Part shown: positions 17,477 through 25,026 of the stretch, piece by piece
Layout of the letters: each line of letters begins with the position of its first letter
Position numbering within the stretch: the first letter of the stretch is position 1
NCBI RefSeq assembly: GCF_902364025.1
Contig: NZ_CABJCG010000007.1
Coordinates: forward strand, 186,001-250,000
From: Enterocloster lavalensis
GTDB taxonomy: Bacteria; Bacillota; Clostridia; Lachnospirales; Lachnospiraceae
Length of the DNA: 64,000 bases
Reading direction: 5' to 3'
Position numbers and translations under genes: made by a program
The notes under the pieces: generated by a model
Told to the model about the DNA's origin: nothing
The model's database searches: none
The model's input: only the letters and a program-made list of their open reading frames with translations

Positions 17477-18523
17477 CTAAGCTGTGCCGCGGGTCTTTAA
17501 GGTACAGGGGAACAGCGTCAGGTTGGTGTGGATGTCGGAGTCCTGTGGTGATAAAAGCTGTTCCAGGACTTTTTCGATCATGCTGTCCATGGGCTGCACG
17601 AAGGAGGTAATGTTGTAGGCGCTGTAGCTGGCCAGCTCGATGTCGTCGAAGCCGACGATGGCCACGTCCTCGGGCACCTTTAAACCGTATTCGTAGCGCG
17701 CGCAGTCCAGAACCCCGGCGCTGACCAGGTCGCTGACACAGAACAGGGCCTGGGGGCAGGAGCCTTCCTGTCCGATCAGGGCGCGCAGCCCCTCCTTGCC
17801 CGCCTCGTAGGTGAAGGCGGTATTGATGACGGGGCAGTGGTGGATTCCCCGCTCCTCCAGCCGGGAGACAAAGCCCTTTCGCCGGTCCAGACTGGTGGAG
17901 GCCTCGTCGGTGCCGCCGATGAAGGCGAAGCTGCGGTAGCCCTTCATGAAAAAGTAGTCCGCGCAGTCCCGCCCGGCCTGGACGTTGTCGCTGCACACGG
18001 CCCGGATTCCCGGGGTGCTCATATATCGGTTAAACAGGACCACCGGGACCCCGAAGTCCACGCAGATGTCCGCCAGATCGGAGGTCAGGGTCACGGAGGT
18101 GATCAGGATGCCGTCCACGCGGTATTGCAGGATTTGATGGATCAGATCCTGCATGTGGTGGGCGTCGTCCAGATAAAAAAACAGAATCTGCTTGCCCATG
18201 GCGCGCAAGCGGATGGAGAGCTTGCTGAGCACCGTGGCGTAGAAGGGATTGGTGGTGTTCTGCATGATGACCGCCACGATGTTGGTGCTGCTGGAGATCA
18301 GACTCCTGGCGATGGCGTCGGGCGCGTATTTTAAGGAGCGGGCGGCTTCCAGGACCCGCTGGCGCGTAGCAGGGTTCATCTTCGAGGAAGGGTTAAACGC
18401 TCTCGACACAGTGGCCTGGGATACGCCTGCCAGTTTGGCCACGTCGATGGAGGTGTTGTGGCCGCTCCCGGCTCCTCGCTTGCCGGGACTTTGGCCCTTG
18501 GGGCTGGATTCGGTATTGTTCAT
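17477..18523 (-). CDS. LacI-family repressor of the TRAP/sugar-acid regulon
   Basis: The product is 348 aa. After a 22-residue low-complexity N-terminal extension comes a LacI helix-turn-helix (TSIDVAKLAGVSQATVSRAF, about residues 24-43) and hinge, then a sugar-binding-type sensor (IVAVIMQNTTNPFYATVL, DGILITS, FIGGTDEASTSLDRRKGF, VAIVGFDDIELASYSAYNIT). It sits between the two operons whose promoters carry TGAATACGTATTCA operators with the central CG typical of LacI sites, so it is the best candidate repressor. The ribosome-binding site AAGGGGG precedes the ATG. The effector is unknown. Confidence 0.9.
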   Translation of the reverse strand: MNNTESSPKGQSPGKRGAGSGHNTSIDVAKLAGVSQATVSRAFNPSSKMNPATRQRVLEAARSLKYAPDAIARSLISSSTNIVAVIMQNTTNPFYATVLSKLSIRLRAMGKQILFFYLDDAHHMQDLIHQILQYRVDGILITSVTLTSDLADICVDFGVPVVLFNRYMSTPGIRAVCSDNVQAGRDCADYFFMKGYRSFAFIGGTDEASTSLDRRKGFVSRLEERGIHHCPVINTAFTYEAGKEGLRALIGQEGSCPQALFCVSDLVSAGVLDCARYEYGLKVPEDVAIVGFDDIELASYSAYNITSFVQPMDSMIEKVLEQLLSPQDSDIHTNLTLFPCTLKTRGTA

Positions 18524-18578
18524 TGGTAAGTCCCCCTTGCTGTTTTAAAATGGTGTGCAAACACATCAAATATAATTA

Positions 18579-18607
18579 ACAATAACATAAAATGTGCGTA
18601 TTTGCAA
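18579..18607 (-). promoter_or_regulatory. possible promoter of the lacI-type gene
   Basis: Reading the minus strand, TTGCAA (18602-18607), a 17-bp spacer and TATTGT (18579-18584) form a moderate promoter 56 bp before the start codon. Confidence 0.35.
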
Positions 18608-18956
18608 GAATCTTGTCCGGGCCGGACCGTGAATACGAAAACAATTCGGGCGAATTCTGAAAAACTGCCGTTCCGTTGTGTGAAATGCATAATAAGCATG
18701 GGCTGAAATTAAACATAATAACCAAAATATGAAAAAACGAAAAAATGCCATTGACGAATGGACCAGTAAGGGAATATAATGAGCTTACAAAGAAATGAAT
18801 ACGTATTCATTAGTGGGAATACATATGAGAATGAATCCGGAGAAATCGAGGACAAATGTCGAAAAATCGGGATTTATGCGGATTTTAAACAAGTATGATT
18901 TCGAAAAATGTATAGGTATTCATAAGCTCGAAAAACAGAACCAGGAGGAAGGAAAA
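18608..18956 (+). promoter_or_regulatory. promoter and two LacI-type operators before the LDH2 operon
   Basis: The promoter TTGACG (18751-18756), 18 bp, TATAAT (18775-18780) is followed by the perfect 18-bp palindrome AATGAATACGTATTCATT at 18794-18811, where the transcript should start. A second copy, TGTATAGGTATTCA (12 of 14 matches), lies at 18909-18922, centre-to-centre 113 bp away. TCGAAAAA occurs three times in the leader (18859, 18901, 18928). The ATG inside the palindrome (18795) has no ribosome-binding site and is not used. The leader is about 170 nt. Confidence 0.75.
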
Positions 18957-20021
18957 GTGGGCAATACAGTATTGATGCGCGGTGATACCGTGGCTGCGTT
19001 TACGCAGGAGCTATTTCAGAAGGCCGGAATGAGTGAGGCGGATGCCGGATACCATGCGGACTGTCTGGTCAAGACGAATTATTGGGGGATCGATTCCCAC
19101 GGCGTGATCCGAATTCCCGCCTATTTCAAACGGATGTTAAACGGAGCGATCAACGTGAATCCCGATATCCGGGTGATCCGCGGAGAGGGCTGCCTGGAAG
19201 TGATGGACGCGGACGCGGCGGCCGGATTCATCGGCGGGCGGGCCGGTATGGAGCGGGCCATGGAGAACGCGGCAAAGAACGGAATCGCCGCTGTGGGTAT
19301 GATCAACAGCAACCACTTCGGCGCAGGCGCGCTCTACGCGCGGATGGCGGCTGAGCGCGGGATGATCGGAATCGCCATGACCAACGTGAAGCCGCTAATC
19401 GTGGCGCCGGGGGCCACCAAGCCGGTGACCGGGAACAACCCCATCGCCTTCGGCATTCCTACATATGGAGACTTCCCCTTTGTATTGGATATCTCCCTCT
19501 CAGTGGTGGCGGGCGGCAAGCTGACCCTGGCCATCAAAAAGAAAGAGAAGATCCCAATGGACTGGGCCACAGACAAGGACGGACGTCCCACGGACGATCC
19601 CCAGGCAGCCTTCGACGGGTATCTGCTTCCCATGGGCGGGCACAAGGGACTGGGCCTGTCCTACGTGGTTGACATTCTGTCCGGCCTGATCACCGGAGGC
19701 GTGTTCTCCCAGGAGATGAAGAGCATGTACGCCAACCCCAAGGACCCCAGCCTGACCGGACATTTCTTCATCGCCATGGACATTTCCAAGATCATTTCCA
19801 AAGAGCAGATGAAGGAGCGCATGGCGCAGTTTAAGGACCGCCTGAAAGCGACTCCCATGTGGCAGGAGGGAGCGGAGATGCTGCTTCCGGGCGAGCTGGA
19901 GTACCGCAAAGAGGTGGAGCGCCGCAGGGACGGACTTCCGATTCCTGTGACGACCTATGAGGAGCTGGCGCAGCTGGCAAAGGAATACGATATCAAAGCA
20001 CCTTTAACGATTATAAAATAA
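18957..20021 (+). CDS. LDH2/MDH2-family NAD(P)-dependent oxidoreductase
   Basis: The product is 354 aa with a GTG start at 18957, eight bases after AGGAGG; the upstream open frame lacks such a site. It belongs to the malate/lactate dehydrogenase type 2 family (unrelated to classical LDH), which reduces 2-keto acids and diketo-sugar acids. Landmarks are YWGIDSHGVIRIPAY near residue 40, NSNHFGAGALYARMA near 120, NPIAFGIPT, MDWATDKDGRPTDDP near 198, and LLPMGGHKGLGLSYVVD near 223. It heads the second unit of the regulon, so it likely handles a sugar-derived 2-oxo or 2-hydroxy acid. Confidence 0.88.
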   Translation: MGNTVLMRGDTVAAFTQELFQKAGMSEADAGYHADCLVKTNYWGIDSHGVIRIPAYFKRMLNGAINVNPDIRVIRGEGCLEVMDADAAAGFIGGRAGMERAMENAAKNGIAAVGMINSNHFGAGALYARMAAERGMIGIAMTNVKPLIVAPGATKPVTGNNPIAFGIPTYGDFPFVLDISLSVVAGGKLTLAIKKKEKIPMDWATDKDGRPTDDPQAAFDGYLLPMGGHKGLGLSYVVDILSGLITGGVFSQEMKSMYANPKDPSLTGHFFIAMDISKIISKEQMKERMAQFKDRLKATPMWQEGAEMLLPGELEYRKEVERRRDGLPIPVTTYEELAQLAKEYDIKAPLTIIK

Positions 20022-20058
20022 GATCATTATTTTTGACAGAAAAAGGAGAGGTAAGATC

Positions 20059-20886
20059 ATGAAGCTGGAAAACAAGGTCGCCATCGTCACCGGAGGCACA
20101 AAGGGAATCGGGTATGGTATCGCGGAGGAGTATCTGAAGGAGGGCGCAAAGGTCACCATCTGCTCCCGCAATGAGAAGGAGGGCGCGAAAGCCCTGGAAG
20201 AGCTCGGCAGACTGGGCGAGGTCATTTACGTACAGGCGGACGTTTCCTCCATCGAGGATAACCAGAGACTGGTGGACGAGACGGTGAAGCGGTTCGGACA
20301 GCTGGACATTTTCGTGGCCAACGCCGGGATCAATGATCCTGATAAAACCCATTATCTGGATATTACCGAGGAGCAGTACGACCGGATTCTGGGCGTGAAC
20401 TTAAAGGGGCTGTTCTTCGGAGACCAGCTGGCGGCCCGCCAGATGGTGAAGCAGGGACACGGCGGTTCCATCGTGAACATTTCCTCAGTCAACGCTTATC
20501 TGGCCCTGGACAGCCAGATGTGCTACACCACCAGCAAGGGCGGCGTCAGCCAGCTGACCAAGGTGCAGGCGGTGGCCCTGACCCCCTACGACATCAAGGT
20601 CAACGCCATCTGCCCCGGCCCCATCGAGAGCGAGCTCATGCGGCGCGTGGGTTCTGACGAGCAGCTGTTCAACACGGTGATCTCCAGAACGCCCATCGGA
20701 CGCATCGGAACACCCAATGAGTGCGGCAGACTGGCGGTATTCCTGGCCTGCGACGACTCCAACTTTGTCTACGGCCAGTCCATCTACATCGACGGCGGCA
20801 GAAGCTTCCAGGCGTTCCCGGTGCCGGGCTACAAGACCGTGACCGACGAGCAGTACGCGAAGCTGATGGAATTGGAACAAAAATAG
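20059..20886 (+). CDS. short-chain dehydrogenase/reductase
   Basis: This 275-aa classical SDR has the cofactor motif TGGTKGIG (residues 11-18), NAG in VANAGIN near 92, catalytic Ser in NISSVNAY near 142, and YTTSK near 156-160 carrying the catalytic Tyr and Lys. The C-terminal FVYGQSIYIDGG is the usual family ending. In the cluster it probably oxidises a sugar or polyol, perhaps to the lactone that the SMP-30 protein opens. The exact substrate cannot be read. Confidence 0.9.
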   Translation: MKLENKVAIVTGGTKGIGYGIAEEYLKEGAKVTICSRNEKEGAKALEELGRLGEVIYVQADVSSIEDNQRLVDETVKRFGQLDIFVANAGINDPDKTHYLDITEEQYDRILGVNLKGLFFGDQLAARQMVKQGHGGSIVNISSVNAYLALDSQMCYTTSKGGVSQLTKVQAVALTPYDIKVNAICPGPIESELMRRVGSDEQLFNTVISRTPIGRIGTPNECGRLAVFLACDDSNFVYGQSIYIDGGRSFQAFPVPGYKTVTDEQYAKLMELEQK

Positions 20887-20901
20887 AGGAGGATGGGTCC
20901 T

Positions 20902-22335
20902 ATGAAAAAAATGAATCTGCCGAAGGTGGGCATGATCACCTTCAGTGATCCCAGAGAGCACGAGTACAAGGTGCTGTACGAGGAAAAGACCGCGACCCGC
21001 ATGAAACAGGCGGTGGAGTATTTCGCGGATTACGATATAGAGTTATATACCTTTGACCAGGCGGCCCGGTCTCCCCAGGAGATCGACCGTCAGACCAAGG
21101 AGCTCATGCAGAAGGGCGTGGAGGTGTTCATCGCCAACATTCCCTGCTGGACCTGGCCCAACGGCGTGGTGCGCGGCGTATTGAACATGGGCCTGCCCAC
21201 GGTGCTCATGTCCAACGATGATCCCAGCACCCACGGAACGGTGGGACTTCTGGGGTCGGGCGGAGCGTTGAACCAGATCGGCTACCGCCACCTGCGCATC
21301 CAGCAGGATTTCACGGATGTGCATCCGAACCTGTTCGACACCAAGCTTATGCCCTATATCCGGGCGGCCGCGGCGGTCCGTAAGCTTCAGGGCCAGGTGT
21401 TCGGCTTCATCGGAGGCCGTTCCCTGGGAATCGACACGGGCAGCTTCGACCCCATGCAGTGGAAAAAGCAGTTCAAGATCGACAGCGACCACGTGGATCA
21501 CGAGGAGATCATCCGCCGGGCGGAGGCAGTGGACCCGGAGCGCATCGAGAAAGCCTTCAAGTGGCTGGTGGAGTCCGTGGGGGCCGTCAAGTACGATGAG
21601 AAGCTGACCGAGGAGCGCCTGAAATACCAGGTGGCCTGCTATCTGGCTACCAAGGACATTATCGCAGAGCGCCATCTGGACTTCGGCGCCATCAAGTGCA
21701 TGCCCGATCTGACCAATTTCAGAGCTCCCCAGTGCATTTCCACGGCGCTGCTCAACGGCGGCTATGACGGGGACGGGGAATTCGAACCGTTTCCCATCTC
21801 CTGCGAGGCGGACGCGGACGGAGCCCTGAGCATGGAAATCTTAAAGCTGGTATCCGGCGGCATGCCCACCATGTTCGCGGACGTGAGCCACATCGGCTAC
21901 GCGGAGAAGCTGATCTACCTGCCCAACTGCGGTTCCATGTGCACCTACTACGCAGGGCGCTCCTGCGACGGCTGCCGGAACATGAAGAATATCGAGCTGC
22001 GCCGCGCCAACCGGCCTTCCGGCGGAGCCGTTACCTTCACGGTGCCCAGCGCCGGAGCCATGACCATGGCCAGACTCTGCCGGGTGGACGGAGCGTACCA
22101 GATGTTTATCATCGAGACGGAGTTCGTGGAGCCGTCCAAAGAGATTCTGGATGCCTTCGTGAAGGCCAGAGGCGTGCACCAGCTGCCGGTGGCATTTATG
22201 AAAGCGGACTTTGACATTGAAAAGTTTGTGGACGTATTCAATTCCAACCACATCAGCGGAGTGGCCGGAAACTACAAGCAGGAACTCATCGATCTGTGCG
22301 GCATTCTCGGCATCGAGCCGGTGGTGATCGGCTGA
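20902..22335 (+). CDS. L-fucose/L-arabinose isomerase-like protein, paralog 2
   Basis: This 477-aa protein is a clear member of the fucose isomerase superfamily. FPISCEADADGALSMEIL (Cys301, Glu302, Asp304) matches the metal-site motif, DVSHI follows, and NHISGVAGNYKQELIDLC near the C-terminus holds the expected His. The ATG at 20902 is nine bases after GAGGAGG, whereas the ATG at 20893 touches that site, so the shorter form is real. Compared with the paralog at 12855 it keeps the Glu. It may isomerise an aldose or a sugar-acid intermediate; the substrate is unknown. Confidence 0.8.
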   Translation: MKKMNLPKVGMITFSDPREHEYKVLYEEKTATRMKQAVEYFADYDIELYTFDQAARSPQEIDRQTKELMQKGVEVFIANIPCWTWPNGVVRGVLNMGLPTVLMSNDDPSTHGTVGLLGSGGALNQIGYRHLRIQQDFTDVHPNLFDTKLMPYIRAAAAVRKLQGQVFGFIGGRSLGIDTGSFDPMQWKKQFKIDSDHVDHEEIIRRAEAVDPERIEKAFKWLVESVGAVKYDEKLTEERLKYQVACYLATKDIIAERHLDFGAIKCMPDLTNFRAPQCISTALLNGGYDGDGEFEPFPISCEADADGALSMEILKLVSGGMPTMFADVSHIGYAEKLIYLPNCGSMCTYYAGRSCDGCRNMKNIELRRANRPSGGAVTFTVPSAGAMTMARLCRVDGAYQMFIIETEFVEPSKEILDAFVKARGVHQLPVAFMKADFDIEKFVDVFNSNHISGVAGNYKQELIDLCGILGIEPVVIG

Positions 22336-22355
22336 GAATCGGAGGCGGTATCGCA

Positions 22356-23273
22356 ATGGGACTTACATATCAAGCCTTTGACAAACGATTTTTCGACATA
22401 GTGGACGTGGACCAGGAGCTGGAGACGGTCCACTCCGGCTTTACCTTCATTGAAGGTCCAATCTGGAACAGCAAAACGGGCTGCCTGACGTTTAACGACA
22501 TCCCGGAGAGCCGGACCTACCGCCTTCACCCGGACGGCAGCGTGACGCTGCTGCGGGAAAATACCCACAAGGCCAACGGCAACGCCTACGACTGGGAGGG
22601 GAATATCATCGTGTGCGAGCACGTGAGAAGCTGCATCTCCCGCACGGACGACCAGGGAAACGGCCTCACGGTTCTGGCCGCTCACTACGGGGATAAGGAG
22701 CTCAACAGCCCAAACGACGTGGTGGTGAAAAGCGACGGCGTGATCTATTTCACGGACCCGCGTTTTGGCAGAAACGCGTCCCGGGTAGGGCTGGGGCGGC
22801 CCCAGGATCTGGATTTCCAGGGACTGTTCTCCTTCAACCCGGCGGACGGCAGGCTGCGGCTTCTGGCGGACGATTTTGAGAACCCCAACGGACTCTGCTT
22901 CTCAAAGGACGAATCCTGGCTGTTTGTCAACGATTCGCCCCGCAAACACATCCGCCGCTTCAGGGTGGAGCCGGACGGCTCCCTGTCCGGCGGCGCGGTG
23001 TGGGCCGAGACCACGGGGGAGGGGCCGGGGCTTCCCGACGGCATGAAGCTGGATGGAGATGAAAACGTATACTGCTGCGCCCAGGGCGGCATCCATATAT
23101 TCAACCGGAACGCGGATTATCTGGGAATCGTGCGCGTCCCGGAACAGACCGGCAACTGCGCCTTCGGAGGCCCGGGGATGGATACGCTCTACCTGGCCGC
23201 CTCCACCACCCTTTACAGCTTCAAAATCAAGGGAAGCGCAGACCGCAGACAGGAGGAGAGAACAAATGGTTAG
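22356..23273 (+). CDS. SMP-30/gluconolactonase-family lactonase
   Basis: This 305-aa six-bladed beta-propeller protein hydrolyses sugar lactones with a divalent metal. Landmarks are FTFIEGPIWNSKTGCLTFNDIP (metal-site Glu near residue 33), NSPNDVVVKSDGVIYFTDPRFG near 123 (metal-site Asn), NPNGLCFSKDESWLFVNDS near 180, and LPDGMKLDGDENVYC near 227 (catalytic Asp). It follows the dehydrogenase genes, as expected for an oxidative route in which a lactone is formed and opened. The end overlaps the aldolase gene by eight bases. Confidence 0.9.
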   Translation: MGLTYQAFDKRFFDIVDVDQELETVHSGFTFIEGPIWNSKTGCLTFNDIPESRTYRLHPDGSVTLLRENTHKANGNAYDWEGNIIVCEHVRSCISRTDDQGNGLTVLAAHYGDKELNSPNDVVVKSDGVIYFTDPRFGRNASRVGLGRPQDLDFQGLFSFNPADGRLRLLADDFENPNGLCFSKDESWLFVNDSPRKHIRRFRVEPDGSLSGGAVWAETTGEGPGLPDGMKLDGDENVYCCAQGGIHIFNRNADYLGIVRVPEQTGNCAFGGPGMDTLYLAASTTLYSFKIKGSADRRQEERTNG

Positions 23274-24033
23274 GGAAAACCCAGTGAAACAGAAACTGAA
23301 AAACGGGGAAGCGGTGATCGGAACCTTTGTCAAGACCACCGATCCCAGCGTGATCGAGATTTTGGGGTGTACCGGGATGGAATTTTTTGTAATCGACAGC
23401 GAGCATGTCGCCTACAACCCGGAGACCGTCACCGATCTGGTGCGGGCCTCGGACCTGACGGGAATCGTCCCCATCGTCCGGGTGCGCGAGGCCACGGCGG
23501 TGAATATCATGCAGGCGCTGGACGCCGGGGCTCTGGGATACCACGCTCCTAATGTGGATACGCTGGAGCAGGCCAGAACCGCGGTGGACGCGGGACGGTA
23601 TACGCCCCTGGGCAACAGAGGCTTTGCGCCCACCCACCGCGCCGCCAACTACGGCATGATGGATAAGCAGGAGTATATCGACCGGGCCAACCGGGAGATT
23701 CTTACCATCATCCACTGCGAGACCATGGAGTCTCTGGGCAATCTGGATGAGATGTTAAAGCTTCCGGAGCTGGACGTGGTGTTCATCGGACCCATGGATC
23801 TGTCCCAGTCCCTTGGCCGGGACGTGATGGGCCAGCGCAACCATCCCAAACTTCTGGCTGCCATCGACGAGATCATCGAGAAGGTCAACCGGGCCGGCAA
23901 AGCGGTGGGAACCGTGGCAGACAACCCGCAGATGGCCAAGGAACTGATCGCCAAGGGCGTGCGCTACATCCCCATCAGCTCCGATCAGGGTATGATCGCC
24001 AATATGGCAAAGCAGATCATGAAGGAATTTTAA
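23266..24033 (+). CDS. HpcH/HpaI-family class II pyruvate aldolase
   Basis: This 255-aa enzyme belongs to the metal-dependent HpcH/HpaI family, which splits 4-hydroxy-2-oxo acids into pyruvate and an aldehyde. Landmarks are FVIDSEHVAYNP (catalytic His near residue 48), VPIVRVREA (Arg), GALGYHAPNVDT, the metal ligand Glu in HCETMESLGNLDEM near 147, and FIGPMDLSQSLG with the metal-site Asp near 173. It would perform the carbon-carbon cleavage after oxidation, lactone opening and dehydration. No obvious sugar-acid dehydratase is encoded nearby. Confidence 0.9.
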   Translation: MVRENPVKQKLKNGEAVIGTFVKTTDPSVIEILGCTGMEFFVIDSEHVAYNPETVTDLVRASDLTGIVPIVRVREATAVNIMQALDAGALGYHAPNVDTLEQARTAVDAGRYTPLGNRGFAPTHRAANYGMMDKQEYIDRANREILTIIHCETMESLGNLDEMLKLPELDVVFIGPMDLSQSLGRDVMGQRNHPKLLAAIDEIIEKVNRAGKAVGTVADNPQMAKELIAKGVRYIPISSDQGMIANMAKQIMKEF

Positions 24034-24084
24034 ATCAAAACGCTGTAAAAAAACATTTATGAATAGAAAAAAGGAGATCAAATC

Positions 24085-24999
24085 ATGAAAAAACAGACTG
24101 AATTCAAATTGAACAAGAGAGATTCCGTATGGTTCCAGGACAACTCGGCGGCAGTGAACTGCGCATACGCCAAGGAAGTATGCGACCTGGCGATCCTGCC
24201 CATCGGCGCCATCGAGCAGCACGGACCCCACTGCCCCTGCGGCAGCGACTCCTTCAACGCCATGGGGATCGCCGAGGCGGTAGCCAAGAAGTCCGGCGCT
24301 ATGATTCTGGCCTGCCCGATGTACGGCTCTCATCCCGCCCACCACTGGGGCATGCCGGGAACCATCCCGCTGACCTTTGAGACCCATGTGGGACTGCTCA
24401 CCGACATCATCCGCGGCGCTGCCAACGCAGGCTACAACAAGTTCCTGATCATTTCCGCCCATGGCCAGACCATGTCCATGTTCGAAGCGGTTCACAAGGC
24501 CGGCATCGAGGGATATTTCACAGTGGGCAGCACCTGGTACGATTTCCTGCGCGACAACAAGAAGACCCTGGACACCTATATGTGGCATGCGGATGAGGCG
24601 GAGACCTCCGTTGCACTGTCCCTGTACCCGGATAAGGTACATATGGACCTGGCGGTTCCGGGCACGGCTCACGGCCTGATCGATTCCAAGTGGAAGATCG
24701 CTCCCGGCCAGGCGGCCGGAGAGGGCATGCTGTATCACTTCGAGGGCACCTTCTCCCTGATGGAGAAGGACGATCTGGACACCGGCGTCATCGGCGATCC
24801 CACCAATGCCAGCAAGGAAAAGGGCGACAAGATCGTGGAGCGCTGCGCGGACCTGTACTGCGAGCTGGTGGATGAGATCATGACCAAGTACCCCTGCGGC
24901 GTGAATCCCCTGGGCTTCCGCAATCCACTGGGATACAACGGCACCAACAATATCCAGTACGACAGCATGCACGACGAGCACGGCAGACTGAAAAAGTAA
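24085..24999 (+). CDS. creatininase-family amidohydrolase/lactone hydrolase
   Basis: This 304-aa protein has the creatininase fold. The metal motif LPIGAIEQHGPHCPCGSD (residues about 38-55) contains the Glu, His and Asp ligands, followed by HPAHHWGMPGTIPL and ISAHGQTMSM, where family members read GHGGN. The family covers creatininase, mycofactocin and formamide hydrolases and, from memory, a hydrolase of diketo-inositol in Thermotoga. In this cluster it more likely opens a cyclic intermediate than creatinine. It lies 51 bp after the aldolase, with AAGGAG before the ATG. Confidence 0.85.
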   Translation: MKKQTEFKLNKRDSVWFQDNSAAVNCAYAKEVCDLAILPIGAIEQHGPHCPCGSDSFNAMGIAEAVAKKSGAMILACPMYGSHPAHHWGMPGTIPLTFETHVGLLTDIIRGAANAGYNKFLIISAHGQTMSMFEAVHKAGIEGYFTVGSTWYDFLRDNKKTLDTYMWHADEAETSVALSLYPDKVHMDLAVPGTAHGLIDSKWKIAPGQAAGEGMLYHFEGTFSLMEKDDLDTGVIGDPTNASKEKGDKIVERCADLYCELVDEIMTKYPCGVNPLGFRNPLGYNGTNNIQYDSMHDEHGRLKK

Positions 25000-25026
25000 T
25001 GATTGAGAGAGGCGGGCGGGAGTGAT

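Noticed and set aside
18795..18956. N-terminal extension of the LDH2 protein from the ATG at 18795
   Set aside because: That ATG is inside the operator palindrome and has no ribosome-binding site; GTG 18957 has AGGAGG at good spacing.
23755..24981. 408-aa open frame antisense to the aldolase and creatininase genes
   Set aside because: It spans two real genes on the other strand and their gap, and shows no recognisable domain.
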